A stretch of DNA of 64,000 bases from Acidobacteria subdivision 2 bacterium RH1 MAG20 (GCA_002197545.1 NFUO01000749.1:1-64000); one strand, 5' to 3'; counted from the first letter of the stretch, positions 45,409-55,630 are shown. Numbers and translations are program-made. The notes: generated by a model not told the origin, from the sequence alone.

Positions 45409-46273
45409 ATCGCCGTAACAGCACATCCGCCGCTACAAAGCCGAAGAAGACTACCGAGATCACGCCGTTCAAGGTGAAGAAGGCCGCATTCATTCGCCGC
45501 ATATCTCGGGGCGAGATGATCAAATGTTCGTAGAGCAAAAGAAGCGCCACCAATACCACGCCGAATGCTGCTATTTTCCCGAGTCCAAACAGCACAATCA
45601 ACCAGCAGAGCATCAGCAGCATCCCAATGTGCATGGCGCGAGCGATCCAGAACGCAGGGCCGACGCCAAAGGCCTGGGGCACGCTGTTGAGCCCAACTTT
45701 GCGGTCATGCTCGAAGTCCTGGCAGGCATAGAGAACATCGAAGCCGCCCACCCACAACAGGACAGCCAAGGTCAGTACCACGATCCGCACATCCAGCGAG
45801 CCGCGCACCGCGATCCAAGCTGCGGCCGGAGCGATTCCCAGCGCCAGCCCCAGGACCACATGCGACCACCGCGTGAGGCGCTTCATGTAGCTGTATGCCA
45901 GCGCCACCGCCAGCGCCACAGGAGCAAGCTCGAGGGTAAGTTTGTTCAACATTGCCGCGCCGAGCGCGAAGACAAGCACCGAGACCACCACAAAGCCGCC
46001 GACAAATTTGCCGCTCAGCGTTCCAGCCGGAATGGCCCGCATCGCCGTTCGCGGGTTCGCAGCATCGAGGCGCGCATCGACCAGGCGGTTGAACGCCATC
46101 GCCGCCGAGCGGGCCGCAACCATGCAAACCACGATCCAGCCCAGCACTCGCAGGGGCGGCCAGCCGTCGGCGGCAAGCACCGCTCCGGTAAGCGCAAACG
46201 GCAGGGCAAAGATCGAGTGCTCCCACTTGATCATCTCAAGCGTTGCAACTGTGCTCTTCCACAATGAGGTCAT
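45407..46273 (-). CDS. UbiA-family polyprenyltransferase (UbiA or MqnP)
   Basis: A 288-residue integral membrane prenyltransferase with about eight helices. The first Asp-rich motif is NRLVDARLDAANPRTAMRAIPAG; the second is GGFDVLYACQDFEHDRKVGLNSVPQAFG. The AARSAAMAFNRLVD...NPRTAMRAIPAG block is closer to what I recall for MqnP of the futalosine menaquinone pathway than to E. coli UbiA. Acidobacteriota typically use menaquinone. The ATG at 46273 begins the conserved part. It is not linked to other quinone genes here. Confidence 0.88.
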   Translation of the reverse strand: MTSLWKSTVATLEMIKWEHSIFALPFALTGAVLAADGWPPLRVLGWIVVCMVAARSAAMAFNRLVDARLDAANPRTAMRAIPAGTLSGKFVGGFVVVSVLVFALGAAMLNKLTLELAPVALAVALAYSYMKRLTRWSHVVLGLALGIAPAAAWIAVRGSLDVRIVVLTLAVLLWVGGFDVLYACQDFEHDRKVGLNSVPQAFGVGPAFWIARAMHIGMLLMLCWLIVLFGLGKIAAFGVVLVALLLLYEHLIISPRDMRRMNAAFFTLNGVISVVFFGFVAADVLLRR

Positions 46274-46290
46274 AACACCATCGTAAAAGA

Positions 46291-46323
46291 GTTGGGGCCA
46301 CGCCGTTGCCAGCGTGGCCCCAT
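46291..46323 (-). terminator. Rho-independent terminator of the BON-domain gene
   Basis: A perfect 10-bp stem GGGGCCACGC (46294-46303) with GCGTGGCCCC (46312-46321), eight-base loop; on the minus strand it is followed by AACTCTTTTACG. It is 20 bases after the BON gene stop. Confidence 0.75.
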
Positions 46324-46340
46324 ACTTATTTAAAGAACGC

Positions 46341-47138
46341 TTATTGTTCTGACCCGCTGCCCGCCACCTGCAGGTTATTCGTAACCTTAAAGACGCCGGG
46401 AACACCGTTCGCCCGCATGTTGGCTATATCTTTGTCCGACTGGGTGTCCACGACGCCGGACAGAGTGACATTCCCGTTGACGACCGTGATACGGATTGGC
46501 TTTGCCGGGTCCATCGCATATTTGTTCAACTGCGGCGCGCCATAGATGACCCGCGCCTCGGCCAGGCGAATGCGGTCGTCCATCGGCGACACTGGCGCTA
46601 CGTTGATGTTGTCCACCATGTCCTTGACGCCCGGATAGTTGGACACGAGGCTGACTGCCGAATCCCGATCGACCGGCCCGTATGCCGTGCCGCCCAGAGT
46701 GACCACGCCGTTTTTTACCCCGATGGTCAAGGCATTGAAGGCCGTCGTGCCATAGCCTACGCGGTCATAGGCCAGTTTTCCTGCGAGCTTGTTTCTTAGG
46801 GTTGCGTCCTCAACAGTTGGACCGCCGACTTCAATCAGGTTTTGAACAACCTTCACATTTTTTCGGCGGTGAGCCCGCTTGTCTGCGTCTTCCTTGTCGC
46901 TGTATACATCCACCGTACCGTGCAGCGTCACGATGCCGTCTCGCACGGAGGCGGTGACACCTTTAAATCTCTTGTTGTTCAGGGCCTTGGTTACATCGGC
47001 CTGGATCTGCGCATCGCTCGCGCTATTTCCGGCGATTGCCGCAGGAGCCTGCGCAACACTCCTTGAGACGGGGATGGACATCAGCACACAAGACAACCCG
47101 AGCAGTCCCATCATTTTTATGTTCTTCATCACTGGCAT
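46341..47138 (-). CDS. Periplasmic triple-BON-domain protein
   Basis: A 265-residue exported protein with signal peptide (KNIKMMGLLGLSCVLMSIPVSRSVAQA) and three BON domains: about 38-105 (DAQIQADVTKAL...GIVTLHGTVD), 112-175 (DATLRNKLAGKL...GVVTLGGTAY) and 180-262 (DDRIRLAEARVI...GNVTLSGVVDTQSD). BON domains bind phospholipid; OsmY-like proteins with them protect the envelope under stress. The ATG at 47138 has AAGGAAAG upstream. It has its own terminator and lies downstream of tamB. Confidence 0.87.
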   Translation of the reverse strand: MPVMKNIKMMGLLGLSCVLMSIPVSRSVAQAPAAIAGNSASDAQIQADVTKALNNKRFKGVTASVRDGIVTLHGTVDVYSDKEDADKRAHRRKNVKVVQNLIEVGGPTVEDATLRNKLAGKLAYDRVGYGTTAFNALTIGVKNGVVTLGGTAYGPVDRDSAVSLVSNYPGVKDMVDNINVAPVSPMDDRIRLAEARVIYGAPQLNKYAMDPAKPIRITVVNGNVTLSGVVDTQSDKDIANMRANGVPGVFKVTNNLQVAGSGSEQ

Positions 47139-47231
47139 CGATCTTTCCTTCCGGCGAACCAACCTCAACTTGTCCGGGCCAGCTCGCGGTGATCACACAG
47201 ATGAGATGCGGAATTGAGTTTCCACCGGCAT

Positions 47232-50200
47232 CTAACGATACCTTTGCCGCAGCTTATACACAACACTGAAGACGTTCGATTCATCGCGCGTCACCACGAT
47301 GGACATATTGTGGTTCAGGTCATATTGGATTTGAATCAGTTGCTGCGCCGAACTGTTCACATTGGTAGCGAATGTCGCCGTGACCTGTTTCGATAGCTGC
47401 TGTTGAACGGTAATTCTCGCCGCCGAGCTTCCCAGCGTTCCCACGAAGGCGGGATCGATCTTCACGCTTCCGACGCCAAAGAGCTTTTCCACGCGGTTGC
47501 TTACGGTCGCATTCAGCGCTCCGCCGAGCAGCGCGCTCGTCGTCGGATCGACGCCCGCCTGCACCTGCTGCTCCTGATAGAGCTGCGCCTCTTCCTGGGT
47601 GCGCCCCAACGCCAGCAGAGCGAATACGTCGGCCTCACTGAGCGGAGGCTCCGACCGGTACGTCGGCTTGAGGTTGGTCATCGTTCCATGCAGGCCAATG
47701 GTGACATCGTAGTTCTCCACCTGCGCGGTCGCGTCGAGATCGATGATCGGGTCGATTCGCACGGGGTTCGTAAAGTAGATGTCGCCACGCTGCAACTGAT
47801 ATTTTGTGCCCGCAAATGTCGCATTGCCATCAGTGATCTGAATTCGGCCCAGGATCGATGGCGTGGCCACCGTGCCGCGAATCGTCAGGTCTACCGTGCC
47901 GGCCAGCTTTGCATAGGAGTTCTGAAAATCTAATTGGGGGGAGCTCGTCACGTGTACGTCCAACCGAATTTTGTTGGAGAGAGCATTCGGGTCCGGCGGT
48001 GCACTGACTCCACCCGTCGAGGCGAACGCGGCTAGATCTACATCCGGCCCAATGCCAAACCGGGTCAGCAACACTGTTCCGCTCAACTGCGCGCTGTTGG
48101 ACGACCCCTGCAACCTTAATTTTGTGGTCGCCGTTGCGCTTAACCCGTAGAGCCGCACGCGGACGACATCTCCGGTTGCCGTGAGATCGGCATAGAGGCC
48201 ATTGCGGTAGCGGAGATAGCCGCCAATCTGCAACTGGCCTCCGCCTGTCGTTGCTGTCAGGCTCTGCACCTGCAGGCGGTCTTCGTTGAAGACGAGTGTG
48301 CCGTTCATGTTGTTCAGGCCATTTGGAATGCCGTCCATCGCTATGTTGACTTTGTCGAACTGCACCTTGCCCGTAAGGGTAGGACTCTTCACTTGTCCGC
48401 CCGCGGCCACGGTGAACTCCATCTTGCCGCTCGTGATGAGGTCGGGATGAAAGTTATGCAGCAGCGCCATGCTTACGCTGCCGTTCCCTTTCATGTTCAG
48501 CTTGCCGCCCTTGGGGTCGGTCGAGCCGAACAACTGGGCTGTCCCGCTCATTTTGAGATCGGTGTCCTGGCCGGTGATGTGCACTTCCTCCAGCGTCGCT
48601 GTGCCGCTATGCAAGCTAGCTTTCAATGGCCCGGCTGCCTTCAGATCAATGCCCTGCAATTTCACATCGACGGGATTGAACTCAGCGGTTCCGCTCAGCG
48701 CCTTCGGCGTCTTGAGCGGCCCGCTCACGGTGACGACGCCACTGATGGCCGACTGCGCCTTGAGCGTTCCCGCGCCAAACATCGCCAGCGGCTTGCCGAT
48801 GTCGAAGCCGGCCATCGACAGCTTCGCCTGCGTTTCGTAGTTGTCCGTCAACTGGACCTGGCCCGTCGCGTCCAGCTTCGCGCCTACCAGCGTTGAGCTG
48901 GCAGTGAAGTACATCGCGTTGCCCTGGGTATGCGCTTCAGCAATCGCCTCGCCCATAGGCTGGCCGTTAATGGTGACATTCGCAAGCTTCAGGTTCGCTT
49001 TCAGCCCAGGCTCTTTCATGGTTCCATTGGCATCGGCTACCACGCTGAGCACACCATCTACACCAGGGTTTGCGTTCTGTACGGTCTCAAACTTTGACAG
49101 CACAAGGTTTTGTCCCTCGACATGACCATGCAGATGCTCGGTGCCTATGTCATAGCCGCCATTGCCTGCTACTTCAATTCCATGCAGCTTCAGCAGGATG
49201 TGATTCGCCTCGATGTCCTGTCCCTGCACTGTCATATCTGCGACGGCGGAATCATATGGCTCTCCGTAGACGACGCCCTTCAGCAACGAGATGCGGCCAC
49301 TGCCGTTCATATCTTTCAATGTTCCCGATACATGAGCATTCGCCGCTACTGTTCCTGTCACTGGAATCTTCTGTTGTTGTCCAGTGATCTCAAGCAAGTC
49401 TGCCATCTGCGCATCGGCTAGTTGCGCCTTCGCGTCGATGGCCATATCTTCATTCCACTCGTATGTCGCAACGCCGCGGTGTGAGACTACTTTCCTCGGC
49501 TTCAGATCGCCAACCATATTCAGCACCGCCGTCCCGCGTTTGATCGTCGAGCTCGCCACCAACAGACCAAAGTCGGGCGAATACTCGGCATCGGTGACAA
49601 GGGAGTCGATCAGCGCATCCGTCGTTCCCAGCTTCGCCTCCACGTTTGCAGCTTCCAGGTGGCCCTTCACATCGAGGTCGCGAATTGCGCCGCGCGCTGT
49701 TCCATTGAACTGCATTGCTCCGTGTAAAACGACCGGAATTGCTGCAGCTCCCTTCTTTCCGTTGCCCTCCAGCCCCAGCGTGAGCAGCAGTTGGTTGTAT
49801 TCGCCGAGGTCACGCACGGTCATATCGACGCGCAAGTTCGTCAACGGATCGCCGGTGTTCACACCCAACACACCACTCGCATCGATGTCCGATTGTGGAG
49901 TCTGCAATGTGATGTGTTGAATCTGAACGGTCTCATTGGTTCCTGAATAATGCGCCTGTGCCTGTCCAGTCACAGGGATGTCGGACAAGGCGCCTTTGCG
50001 CCGGACGCCTGTTGGCGTAAATTTGAGCGTGCCATCGGCTACGACCGTATCGGCGATGTCCTTCGCCGGTCCTCCCCACTCCATCTTCACCGGCCCGCTC
50101 ACAGCCGTATCGAAGCCGAGGTCACCATAGTTCTCAGGAGCAGCGATATCCATGATTGTTCGCAAGGGGATTCTATCAATCGTCGCTACAAGGTATGCAT

Positions 50201-51623
50201 GCGCACGCTGCACCGGCGGCAACACGGCCTTGCCCTTGATCGGGGGCCTTGCACCAATCGTCTTCGCGGTTGTGTTCGCAGTGATTACCGCGGCCTTCGT
50301 CGTCGGGGAGGTCGCGGGAGCATTCGTGGGAACCTCGCCCAGCCAGTTTGAGATGCGCAGCTCGCCTGCCGCGCTTCCGCCCCCCGGCAGATAGCCCGTA
50401 AGCGCGGTCAGCAATAACTCCGTCGGGGTGATGTGCAACTGCGCGCCGCCATCCACGTCATGCAACCGGACATACTCGTCGCGATAGGCTGCTTGATGAA
50501 TCTTCGCGGAACCAACGAGCAGGTACCCCGCAACGCAGTCAGGATCGGAGGGCAGCACCTTCGTACTCGGCCTCGCGCCTGACTTCGGATGAAGCCGCTG
50601 CCAGAACCTGGGATGTTTCTGCGCGACCGCCGGAGTTGTATTGCAACTGTGGCCTTTCAGGTACAGATCAACCGAACCGCCCTTCAATCCGTCTACTCCA
50701 CTTAGCACCGCGATCTGATTCAGCTCCAATGAGCCGCTTACGCTCGCCTTCCAGTCGGGATGCGCAAAGTTGTTGAGGCTTGCGCTTGCCTGCAGGTCTG
50801 AGGCTTTTCCTGTGTGCAGCGTAAGCTTTTTCAACTCGGCCATGTCTCTGCCTACTTCGGCTTCGACATGCAGCGTGGAATCCGCCTCGGGCTCCTTGCC
50901 CAGCTTCGTCCGCAGATCTTTCAGATCGATGGTTGCGCCATAGTGATCGCTGGATGCGATGTAGCGGACCTCGGCATCGAGGTCACGCGCCGCGACGTCG
51001 AATGGAATTGCGCGGTCATTCAACAGAAAGACGCCATTCGCCAGTTCAACCTGTGAGGCCTTCAGATCCAGCAGCGTGTCCATCAGCGGCTTATTGCTTG
51101 TGCTCGGATGTTTTGGCACTGGCTGGTTTGTCTTGCCGTTCTTATCGACGATCAAATGAAACTGCGGATGATCGACGCGCAGATAATTCAGACTGATATG
51201 CGATGCAAAACCTGTTCCAGCTACATGAGAAAAGAAGCTGAATATTTTGACCCTGACCTGGATTTTGTCCGCCGAAAGATAAGGCGCTTCGCCGGGGCCT
51301 TCGAGTCCATGAATCACCAGGCCATCGGCCTCAATCGCCAGATGCCACATCCTGAAGCTGATCTTCTTCAGTTCGACGCGGCCGCCGGTGGCGTTCTCCA
51401 AGACACTCACGACCGCATTGCCCACACGGTGATTGAAGTCATTCGTTGTGGAGTACCAGGAGAACGCTGCAACTGCAACAAGCAGAAGAACACTAAATCC
51501 AGCGAAGATCCACGCGATGACATGCGCGACCTTTCCTCCGAGGGAACGCTTCACCCTGGCCAGCTTCTCTTCCAGCCTGGCTTCCAACTTATCGGGCACG
51601 GACCTCTTCTCGGCATCGCTCAC
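47232..51623 (-). CDS. tamB: TamB/DUF490 translocation and assembly module protein
   Basis: A 1463-residue TamB-type protein. It has one N-terminal anchor (VAHVIAWIFAGFSVLLLVAVAAFSWY), a long repetitive beta-taco body made of AsmA-like units, and the conserved C-terminal DUF490 domain (GRIQITDGNATFAGTKYQLQRGDIYFTNPVRIDPIIDLDATAQVENYDVTIGLHGTMTNL... EADVFALLALGRTQEE). TamB bridges inner and outer membranes and moves phospholipid or helps outer-membrane protein insertion. It overlaps the SurA-like stop by four bases; with the BamA-family gene upstream the three form one operon. Confidence 0.93.
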   Translation of the reverse strand: MSDAEKRSVPDKLEARLEEKLARVKRSLGGKVAHVIAWIFAGFSVLLLVAVAAFSWYSTTNDFNHRVGNAVVSVLENATGGRVELKKISFRMWHLAIEADGLVIHGLEGPGEAPYLSADKIQVRVKIFSFFSHVAGTGFASHISLNYLRVDHPQFHLIVDKNGKTNQPVPKHPSTSNKPLMDTLLDLKASQVELANGVFLLNDRAIPFDVAARDLDAEVRYIASSDHYGATIDLKDLRTKLGKEPEADSTLHVEAEVGRDMAELKKLTLHTGKASDLQASASLNNFAHPDWKASVSGSLELNQIAVLSGVDGLKGGSVDLYLKGHSCNTTPAVAQKHPRFWQRLHPKSGARPSTKVLPSDPDCVAGYLLVGSAKIHQAAYRDEYVRLHDVDGGAQLHITPTELLLTALTGYLPGGGSAAGELRISNWLGEVPTNAPATSPTTKAAVITANTTAKTIGARPPIKGKAVLPPVQRAHAYLVATIDRIPLRTIMDIAAPENYGDLGFDTAVSGPVKMEWGGPAKDIADTVVADGTLKFTPTGVRRKGALSDIPVTGQAQAHYSGTNETVQIQHITLQTPQSDIDASGVLGVNTGDPLTNLRVDMTVRDLGEYNQLLLTLGLEGNGKKGAAAIPVVLHGAMQFNGTARGAIRDLDVKGHLEAANVEAKLGTTDALIDSLVTDAEYSPDFGLLVASSTIKRGTAVLNMVGDLKPRKVVSHRGVATYEWNEDMAIDAKAQLADAQMADLLEITGQQQKIPVTGTVAANAHVSGTLKDMNGSGRISLLKGVVYGEPYDSAVADMTVQGQDIEANHILLKLHGIEVAGNGGYDIGTEHLHGHVEGQNLVLSKFETVQNANPGVDGVLSVVADANGTMKEPGLKANLKLANVTINGQPMGEAIAEAHTQGNAMYFTASSTLVGAKLDATGQVQLTDNYETQAKLSMAGFDIGKPLAMFGAGTLKAQSAISGVVTVSGPLKTPKALSGTAEFNPVDVKLQGIDLKAAGPLKASLHSGTATLEEVHITGQDTDLKMSGTAQLFGSTDPKGGKLNMKGNGSVSMALLHNFHPDLITSGKMEFTVAAGGQVKSPTLTGKVQFDKVNIAMDGIPNGLNNMNGTLVFNEDRLQVQSLTATTGGGQLQIGGYLRYRNGLYADLTATGDVVRVRLYGLSATATTKLRLQGSSNSAQLSGTVLLTRFGIGPDVDLAAFASTGGVSAPPDPNALSNKIRLDVHVTSSPQLDFQNSYAKLAGTVDLTIRGTVATPSILGRIQITDGNATFAGTKYQLQRGDIYFTNPVRIDPIIDLDATAQVENYDVTIGLHGTMTNLKPTYRSEPPLSEADVFALLALGRTQEEAQLYQEQQVQAGVDPTTSALLGGALNATVSNRVEKLFGVGSVKIDPAFVGTLGSSAARITVQQQLSKQVTATFATNVNSSAQQLIQIQYDLNHNMSIVVTRDESNVFSVVYKLRQRYR

Positions 51624-52393
51624 GGCGCCACCTCACCGGGCCTCATAATCCGCACGCGGCCCTGCGCCCGCAGCGATTTCAACCAGTCGCGCAGCAGGTT
51701 CCCGACTCGCTGTTGCAACAGCACTTCTTCGATTCGCGGGGAGATCGTCTCCAGTTTCGGTGGAGTGACATGCTGCTTCTCATACTCCGGCAGCATTGTC
51801 TTTTCGTAATATTCCTTGATCTCATCGTCTGAAATCTGGATGCCGTTGCGGAACCGCACTTCGATAAATTTCAGCAACTCCATCCGCTCCCGCCATCGCT
51901 GCCGAAACTCCTCCGTGGTGAAGCCATGCTCTTCCACATATTTCTGCCAGCCTGCATCGGTCTCGCAGTGATATTGCCTGCAAGCCGGAATGTCTTTGCG
52001 CAGCGTCGTTAACTGAGCGTCGAGCTCTTTGCCGGAGACCGCCGTCTCGTCCGGCTCCATCTCGGCCTGCTGCAGAATCAGAGTTCTATCGATAAGCCGC
52101 CGTAGCGTGGACTCACGCGAAACGTTCGCCTCTGTTGTGCGGTATGGCTGGATTGATTCGAACCGCGTCTCCTCATCGAGATCGCTCTCCAAAATTAAAT
52201 CGCCATTCACCACCGCAACCACACGATCCAGCACTGTTCCTTGCCCAGCACCGGGCAAGGTCGAGGGAGGCCCAATCGGCACCGTGGCTTTCTGGGCCCA
52301 GAGCCGTGGCCCATGCAGCAGCGCGATTGCCATAACGAGCGCTCCGCCGCACTGCAACCGCCACAGCCTCGCATTGTGTCTTGTCAAGCGCAT
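51620..52393 (-). CDS. SurA-like periplasmic chaperone lacking parvulin domains
   Basis: A 257-residue protein with a signal (VMAIALLHGPRLWAQ) and a SurA N-terminal chaperone domain (VLDRVVAVVNGDLILESDLDEETRF... LRRLIDRTLILQQAE). After the helical core (FRQRWRERMELLKFIEVRF...ISDDEIKEYYEKTM) it goes to the C-terminal helix (RIEEVLLQQRVGNLLRDWLKSLRAQGRVRIM), with no PPIase domain between them. E. coli SurA (428) has two. A Cys pair (ACRQYHCE) could form a disulfide. Sandwiched between a BamA-type and a TamB gene, it probably hands substrates to that pair. The ATG directly follows the upstream TAA. Confidence 0.85.
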   Translation of the reverse strand: MRLTRHNARLWRLQCGGALVMAIALLHGPRLWAQKATVPIGPPSTLPGAGQGTVLDRVVAVVNGDLILESDLDEETRFESIQPYRTTEANVSRESTLRRLIDRTLILQQAEMEPDETAVSGKELDAQLTTLRKDIPACRQYHCETDAGWQKYVEEHGFTTEEFRQRWRERMELLKFIEVRFRNGIQISDDEIKEYYEKTMLPEYEKQHVTPPKLETISPRIEEVLLQQRVGNLLRDWLKSLRAQGRVRIMRPGEVAP

Positions 52394-55300
52394 TTAGAAG
52401 CTCTGCCCAATGCTGAAGAAGAAGTTGAAGTGACCCGCATGACCGACGTGCGGAGGATTGTTGTTGAAGTCGGCGATCACCGGATACACGGGAGGATCCA
52501 GGTTATAGCTGAAGTCCACGCGGATCGGTCCGACTGGCGTCTTATAGCGCGCGCCTATTCCCACTGCATGTGAAAAGTAGTTGAAGCTGCACGTCCCGAC
52601 CTTCTGCGACACATCCGAGCAAGTCCGGTTATTCGGCTGGTGAAAATGCAGAAAGCTGGGAAACATATCGCCGGCATTCTGAAAGACATTCCCCATGTCG
52701 TGAAACAAGACGAAACTGACGCTATTGCCGACATAAGGGAGCGTGGGCGGGGGTAAACGCAACTCAAGCGAGTTCACGAACACAGCTTTTCCGCCTACCG
52801 GAAATCCGGTTTGCAGGTCTCTCGGCCCAGCTAGATTGATTCCAAAACCGCGATGGGAGGATGCTCCTCCGGCATATAACCGCTCTGGCAGCGGAACCGC
52901 GTCGCAACTGGGATTTGTCGTCAGCAATACTCCCTGGCACACAGGACTTCCCGCGTTCGGGTTCGCTCCGGACGCGCGCTCATATCCGATGCGAGTGCTC
53001 CGCGCCAGCACATACTTCTGCTTGCCAAACTGGTAATATGTCGAGTTCGTTCCATCGAGTTTGTAGAAGTCGGTCTGGGAGCCGAACTTCGAGGAAGCAA
53101 GAAACGCCTGAATGGTCGTATATGATCCCTTCGCCGCATCCAGCGGGTTAGGCGACCGCGTATCGTGAAACCACGTAAGCCCCGGACCGCCCACACGGAC
53201 CGGCTGCGAAAGCAATGGGATCAAGGCCGCCGAGACTTGCAGACTAGCCGCATCGACCTCCACCCTGCGGTACTGAAAGTCATAGATAAACGTGTCCGCG
53301 CGCTTCACCTTTTCCGTCACTCGATAGTCGCCCTGCAATGTCGATGAAGCGAACGTCGTGATGTCCTGCACATTCGAATAGCCGCCGGAGACGCTTGTCG
53401 AGAAACTCTTCGTTCCAAACAGATGCGGGTTCTGGAAAGTCAACGTAGCAACCTCTTCAAGCAGGCCGTACGACCCATGCAGCGTCAACGAGTCTTCCGT
53501 ACCGCGCAGGTTGATTCTCGACACATCGATCGAGACGCGAGGGCTCACTCCCGTCTTGCCGTTCTGAGACAAATTTTTGTTGCAGTCAGGAATTCCCAGC
53601 AGTATGCAGGAAGCCTCCGAGATCGTTCCCCGGCTCGGCGTTCCCGTCTGGGCCTCCAGACCGAATCCATAGGTCACGTTCCAGCGTTTCGCCTCCGTCA
53701 TCTGCACCAGCACATTCTTTGTCGGCGCATCGCCGGTGGGGTTCTGCACCGCCGTGACCACTTCATTGAAGAGCGCCATATTGTACAGATTTCGCTGCGT
53801 CTGCAGCAATGCGCTCTGGTCGAGCGGATCGTCAGCGTGCACCATAATATTCTTCTCCACTACCTTCGGCTTCGTATGGTCGATGCCTGAGACCAGCACA
53901 TGGTTGATAAAAACTTGTGGCCCCTCCGTCACATTCAACGCAACATTAACCCTGGTAGCATCCGCCTTGTCATTGTCCTGCTTGACCTCAACTTTCACCT
54001 GGTCAAAACCGCGGCTCAGGTAGTAGCTCAGCACTGAATCCCGGTCGCCCGAAAGCGTGACCAGCGAAAAGGGTTGTCCCTGTTGCGAGTTCATCAGTGC
54101 CTTGACTTCTTTTATCCGGCTCGGATCGACGCCCGCCAGATCGATGGACCCAAACTTCTGCTGCAGCCCTTCGACTACCGTATAGGTCACACGAATCTGC
54201 GCGAACTTCAGCGGCTTGCCATTCGGCGCATCGTCAACGTCCTGCACATCAGTCGTCACCTTCGCCTGATCGAATCCGTTTGCCCTATACAGCGCCTCAA
54301 TCGAGTTAACATCTCCAGCCACCAACGACGGACTATACCGGCCACTACGCATATAGGCGTCGGCCTTCTGCACTCGCATTCTCTCCCGCAGCAGATCGTC
54401 CGAGAAATACTTATTGCCCTTGATATTTACAGCCAAGACCTTGTGTTTCACTCCACGATCGACCGTGAACACCACCCTCTCCGAAGGCGTGTCTTCACCG
54501 ATCACCTTCACGTTTACAGTCGTGTCGAAGTAGCCTTGCTGCTGCAGGTAGTCGCGAATGTTATATGCGCCCTCGTTCAGCAGATCGTTGTCGATGGTTC
54601 CCTCTTCATAGATCGGCACCAGCAGATGAAGACGCTTATTCGAGACCTTCGCACCCTCAATCAGCACTTTAACCAGGGGTCCCTGGTTCGCGTGAAATTG
54701 ATAATCAAGTTGCTTCCGCGGCACAACATAGGTTTGCTTTTGCAGTGACACGACAGCCTCAAGCCGGTCTTTTTTCTGGTACTGGGCCCGCAACCTGGTT
54801 AGCGCATTGCCGGTTGTGTCTCTGCTTACTTTTTTCCCGGTCTTCAACTTCCCCTTTTTCTTGAACTCCCGAAGGGTGAAGCCGGGATCTGTTCCTTCCA
54901 ACTGCACCTGTCCAATACGCGCTTGTGGGCCAATGTCCACCGTATAGATCACATTGATCTGATCTCCGGCAGTATCGGTCTCTGTCCTGGCAGAGACCTT
55001 CGGCTGGTAGTAACCCTGCTGCTCCAAAGTCTGGGTAATCCCCTCCGTTCCCGTGGACACCGCCGACCTGGTTAGCGCGGTCCCAGGACTGAGTTTGGTT
55101 GCATACTCCAGCAGCGAGGCAAGCCGCTCGCTCTTGACGCCCGCAATCGTTACTCTGCCGATGTAAAACCGCGGCGAGCCCGCGAAGATCAGCGTCACTC
55201 CATCGCCCTGCCGAACGCCGCGCAACTCGATATCGCGGTATCGACCACTGTCAAACAGCCGACGCGTACTCTGACGGGCTTTCTGCGGATCGAACGGCTC

Positions 55301-55630
55301 TCCTACCTTCTGCGCAAGCTGGCCCGGCAGTTTGTCCGTGGCATCGAAGGTCACGCCTTCAAATTCAATCTTGTTAACCCGCAGCCCCTTCCATTGCCAT
55401 ACCGTCGTGGACAGGCCGGGCCCGATGTCGGCAATCGATGAATCGATGCGCTCCTGCGCTTGCTCCGGCGTCTCCGTCCTCGAAGTCTGCGGAAGCTGCG
55501 CCACTCCAGCTGGGGCCACCGGCACCGGCGCGGGAACTGTCTGTGCGGCCGCGAAGCCACTGAGCAACACGAACGCTCCGGCCCATCGAGCCGCAGCGGC
55601 GCAACCTGCACCTCCTCTCCCTTGGAACAA
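52394..55630 (-). CDS. BamA/TamA-family outer-membrane assembly protein (multi-POTRA)
   Basis: A 1078-residue Omp85 protein: signal peptide, about six or seven POTRA domains up to around residue 650 (e.g. VLAVNIKGNKYFSDDLLRERMRVQKAD, KFGSIDLAGVDPSRIKEVKALM), then a 16-strand barrel with the conserved HRGFGINLAGP (RGF) loop and terminal Phe (FFFSIGQSF). It is longer than E. coli BamA (810, five POTRA) and TamA (577, three). I chose the TTG at 55630, with AGAGG upstream and a good signal peptide; a GTG 13 codons earlier is possible. Whether it acts as BamA or TamA is unclear; the TamB partner downstream points to a TamA-like role as well. Confidence 0.9.
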   Translation of the reverse strand: MFQGRGGAGCAAAARWAGAFVLLSGFAAAQTVPAPVPVAPAGVAQLPQTSRTETPEQAQERIDSSIADIGPGLSTTVWQWKGLRVNKIEFEGVTFDATDKLPGQLAQKVGEPFDPQKARQSTRRLFDSGRYRDIELRGVRQGDGVTLIFAGSPRFYIGRVTIAGVKSERLASLLEYATKLSPGTALTRSAVSTGTEGITQTLEQQGYYQPKVSARTETDTAGDQINVIYTVDIGPQARIGQVQLEGTDPGFTLREFKKKGKLKTGKKVSRDTTGNALTRLRAQYQKKDRLEAVVSLQKQTYVVPRKQLDYQFHANQGPLVKVLIEGAKVSNKRLHLLVPIYEEGTIDNDLLNEGAYNIRDYLQQQGYFDTTVNVKVIGEDTPSERVVFTVDRGVKHKVLAVNIKGNKYFSDDLLRERMRVQKADAYMRSGRYSPSLVAGDVNSIEALYRANGFDQAKVTTDVQDVDDAPNGKPLKFAQIRVTYTVVEGLQQKFGSIDLAGVDPSRIKEVKALMNSQQGQPFSLVTLSGDRDSVLSYYLSRGFDQVKVEVKQDNDKADATRVNVALNVTEGPQVFINHVLVSGIDHTKPKVVEKNIMVHADDPLDQSALLQTQRNLYNMALFNEVVTAVQNPTGDAPTKNVLVQMTEAKRWNVTYGFGLEAQTGTPSRGTISEASCILLGIPDCNKNLSQNGKTGVSPRVSIDVSRINLRGTEDSLTLHGSYGLLEEVATLTFQNPHLFGTKSFSTSVSGGYSNVQDITTFASSTLQGDYRVTEKVKRADTFIYDFQYRRVEVDAASLQVSAALIPLLSQPVRVGGPGLTWFHDTRSPNPLDAAKGSYTTIQAFLASSKFGSQTDFYKLDGTNSTYYQFGKQKYVLARSTRIGYERASGANPNAGSPVCQGVLLTTNPSCDAVPLPERLYAGGASSHRGFGINLAGPRDLQTGFPVGGKAVFVNSLELRLPPPTLPYVGNSVSFVLFHDMGNVFQNAGDMFPSFLHFHQPNNRTCSDVSQKVGTCSFNYFSHAVGIGARYKTPVGPIRVDFSYNLDPPVYPVIADFNNNPPHVGHAGHFNFFFSIGQSF

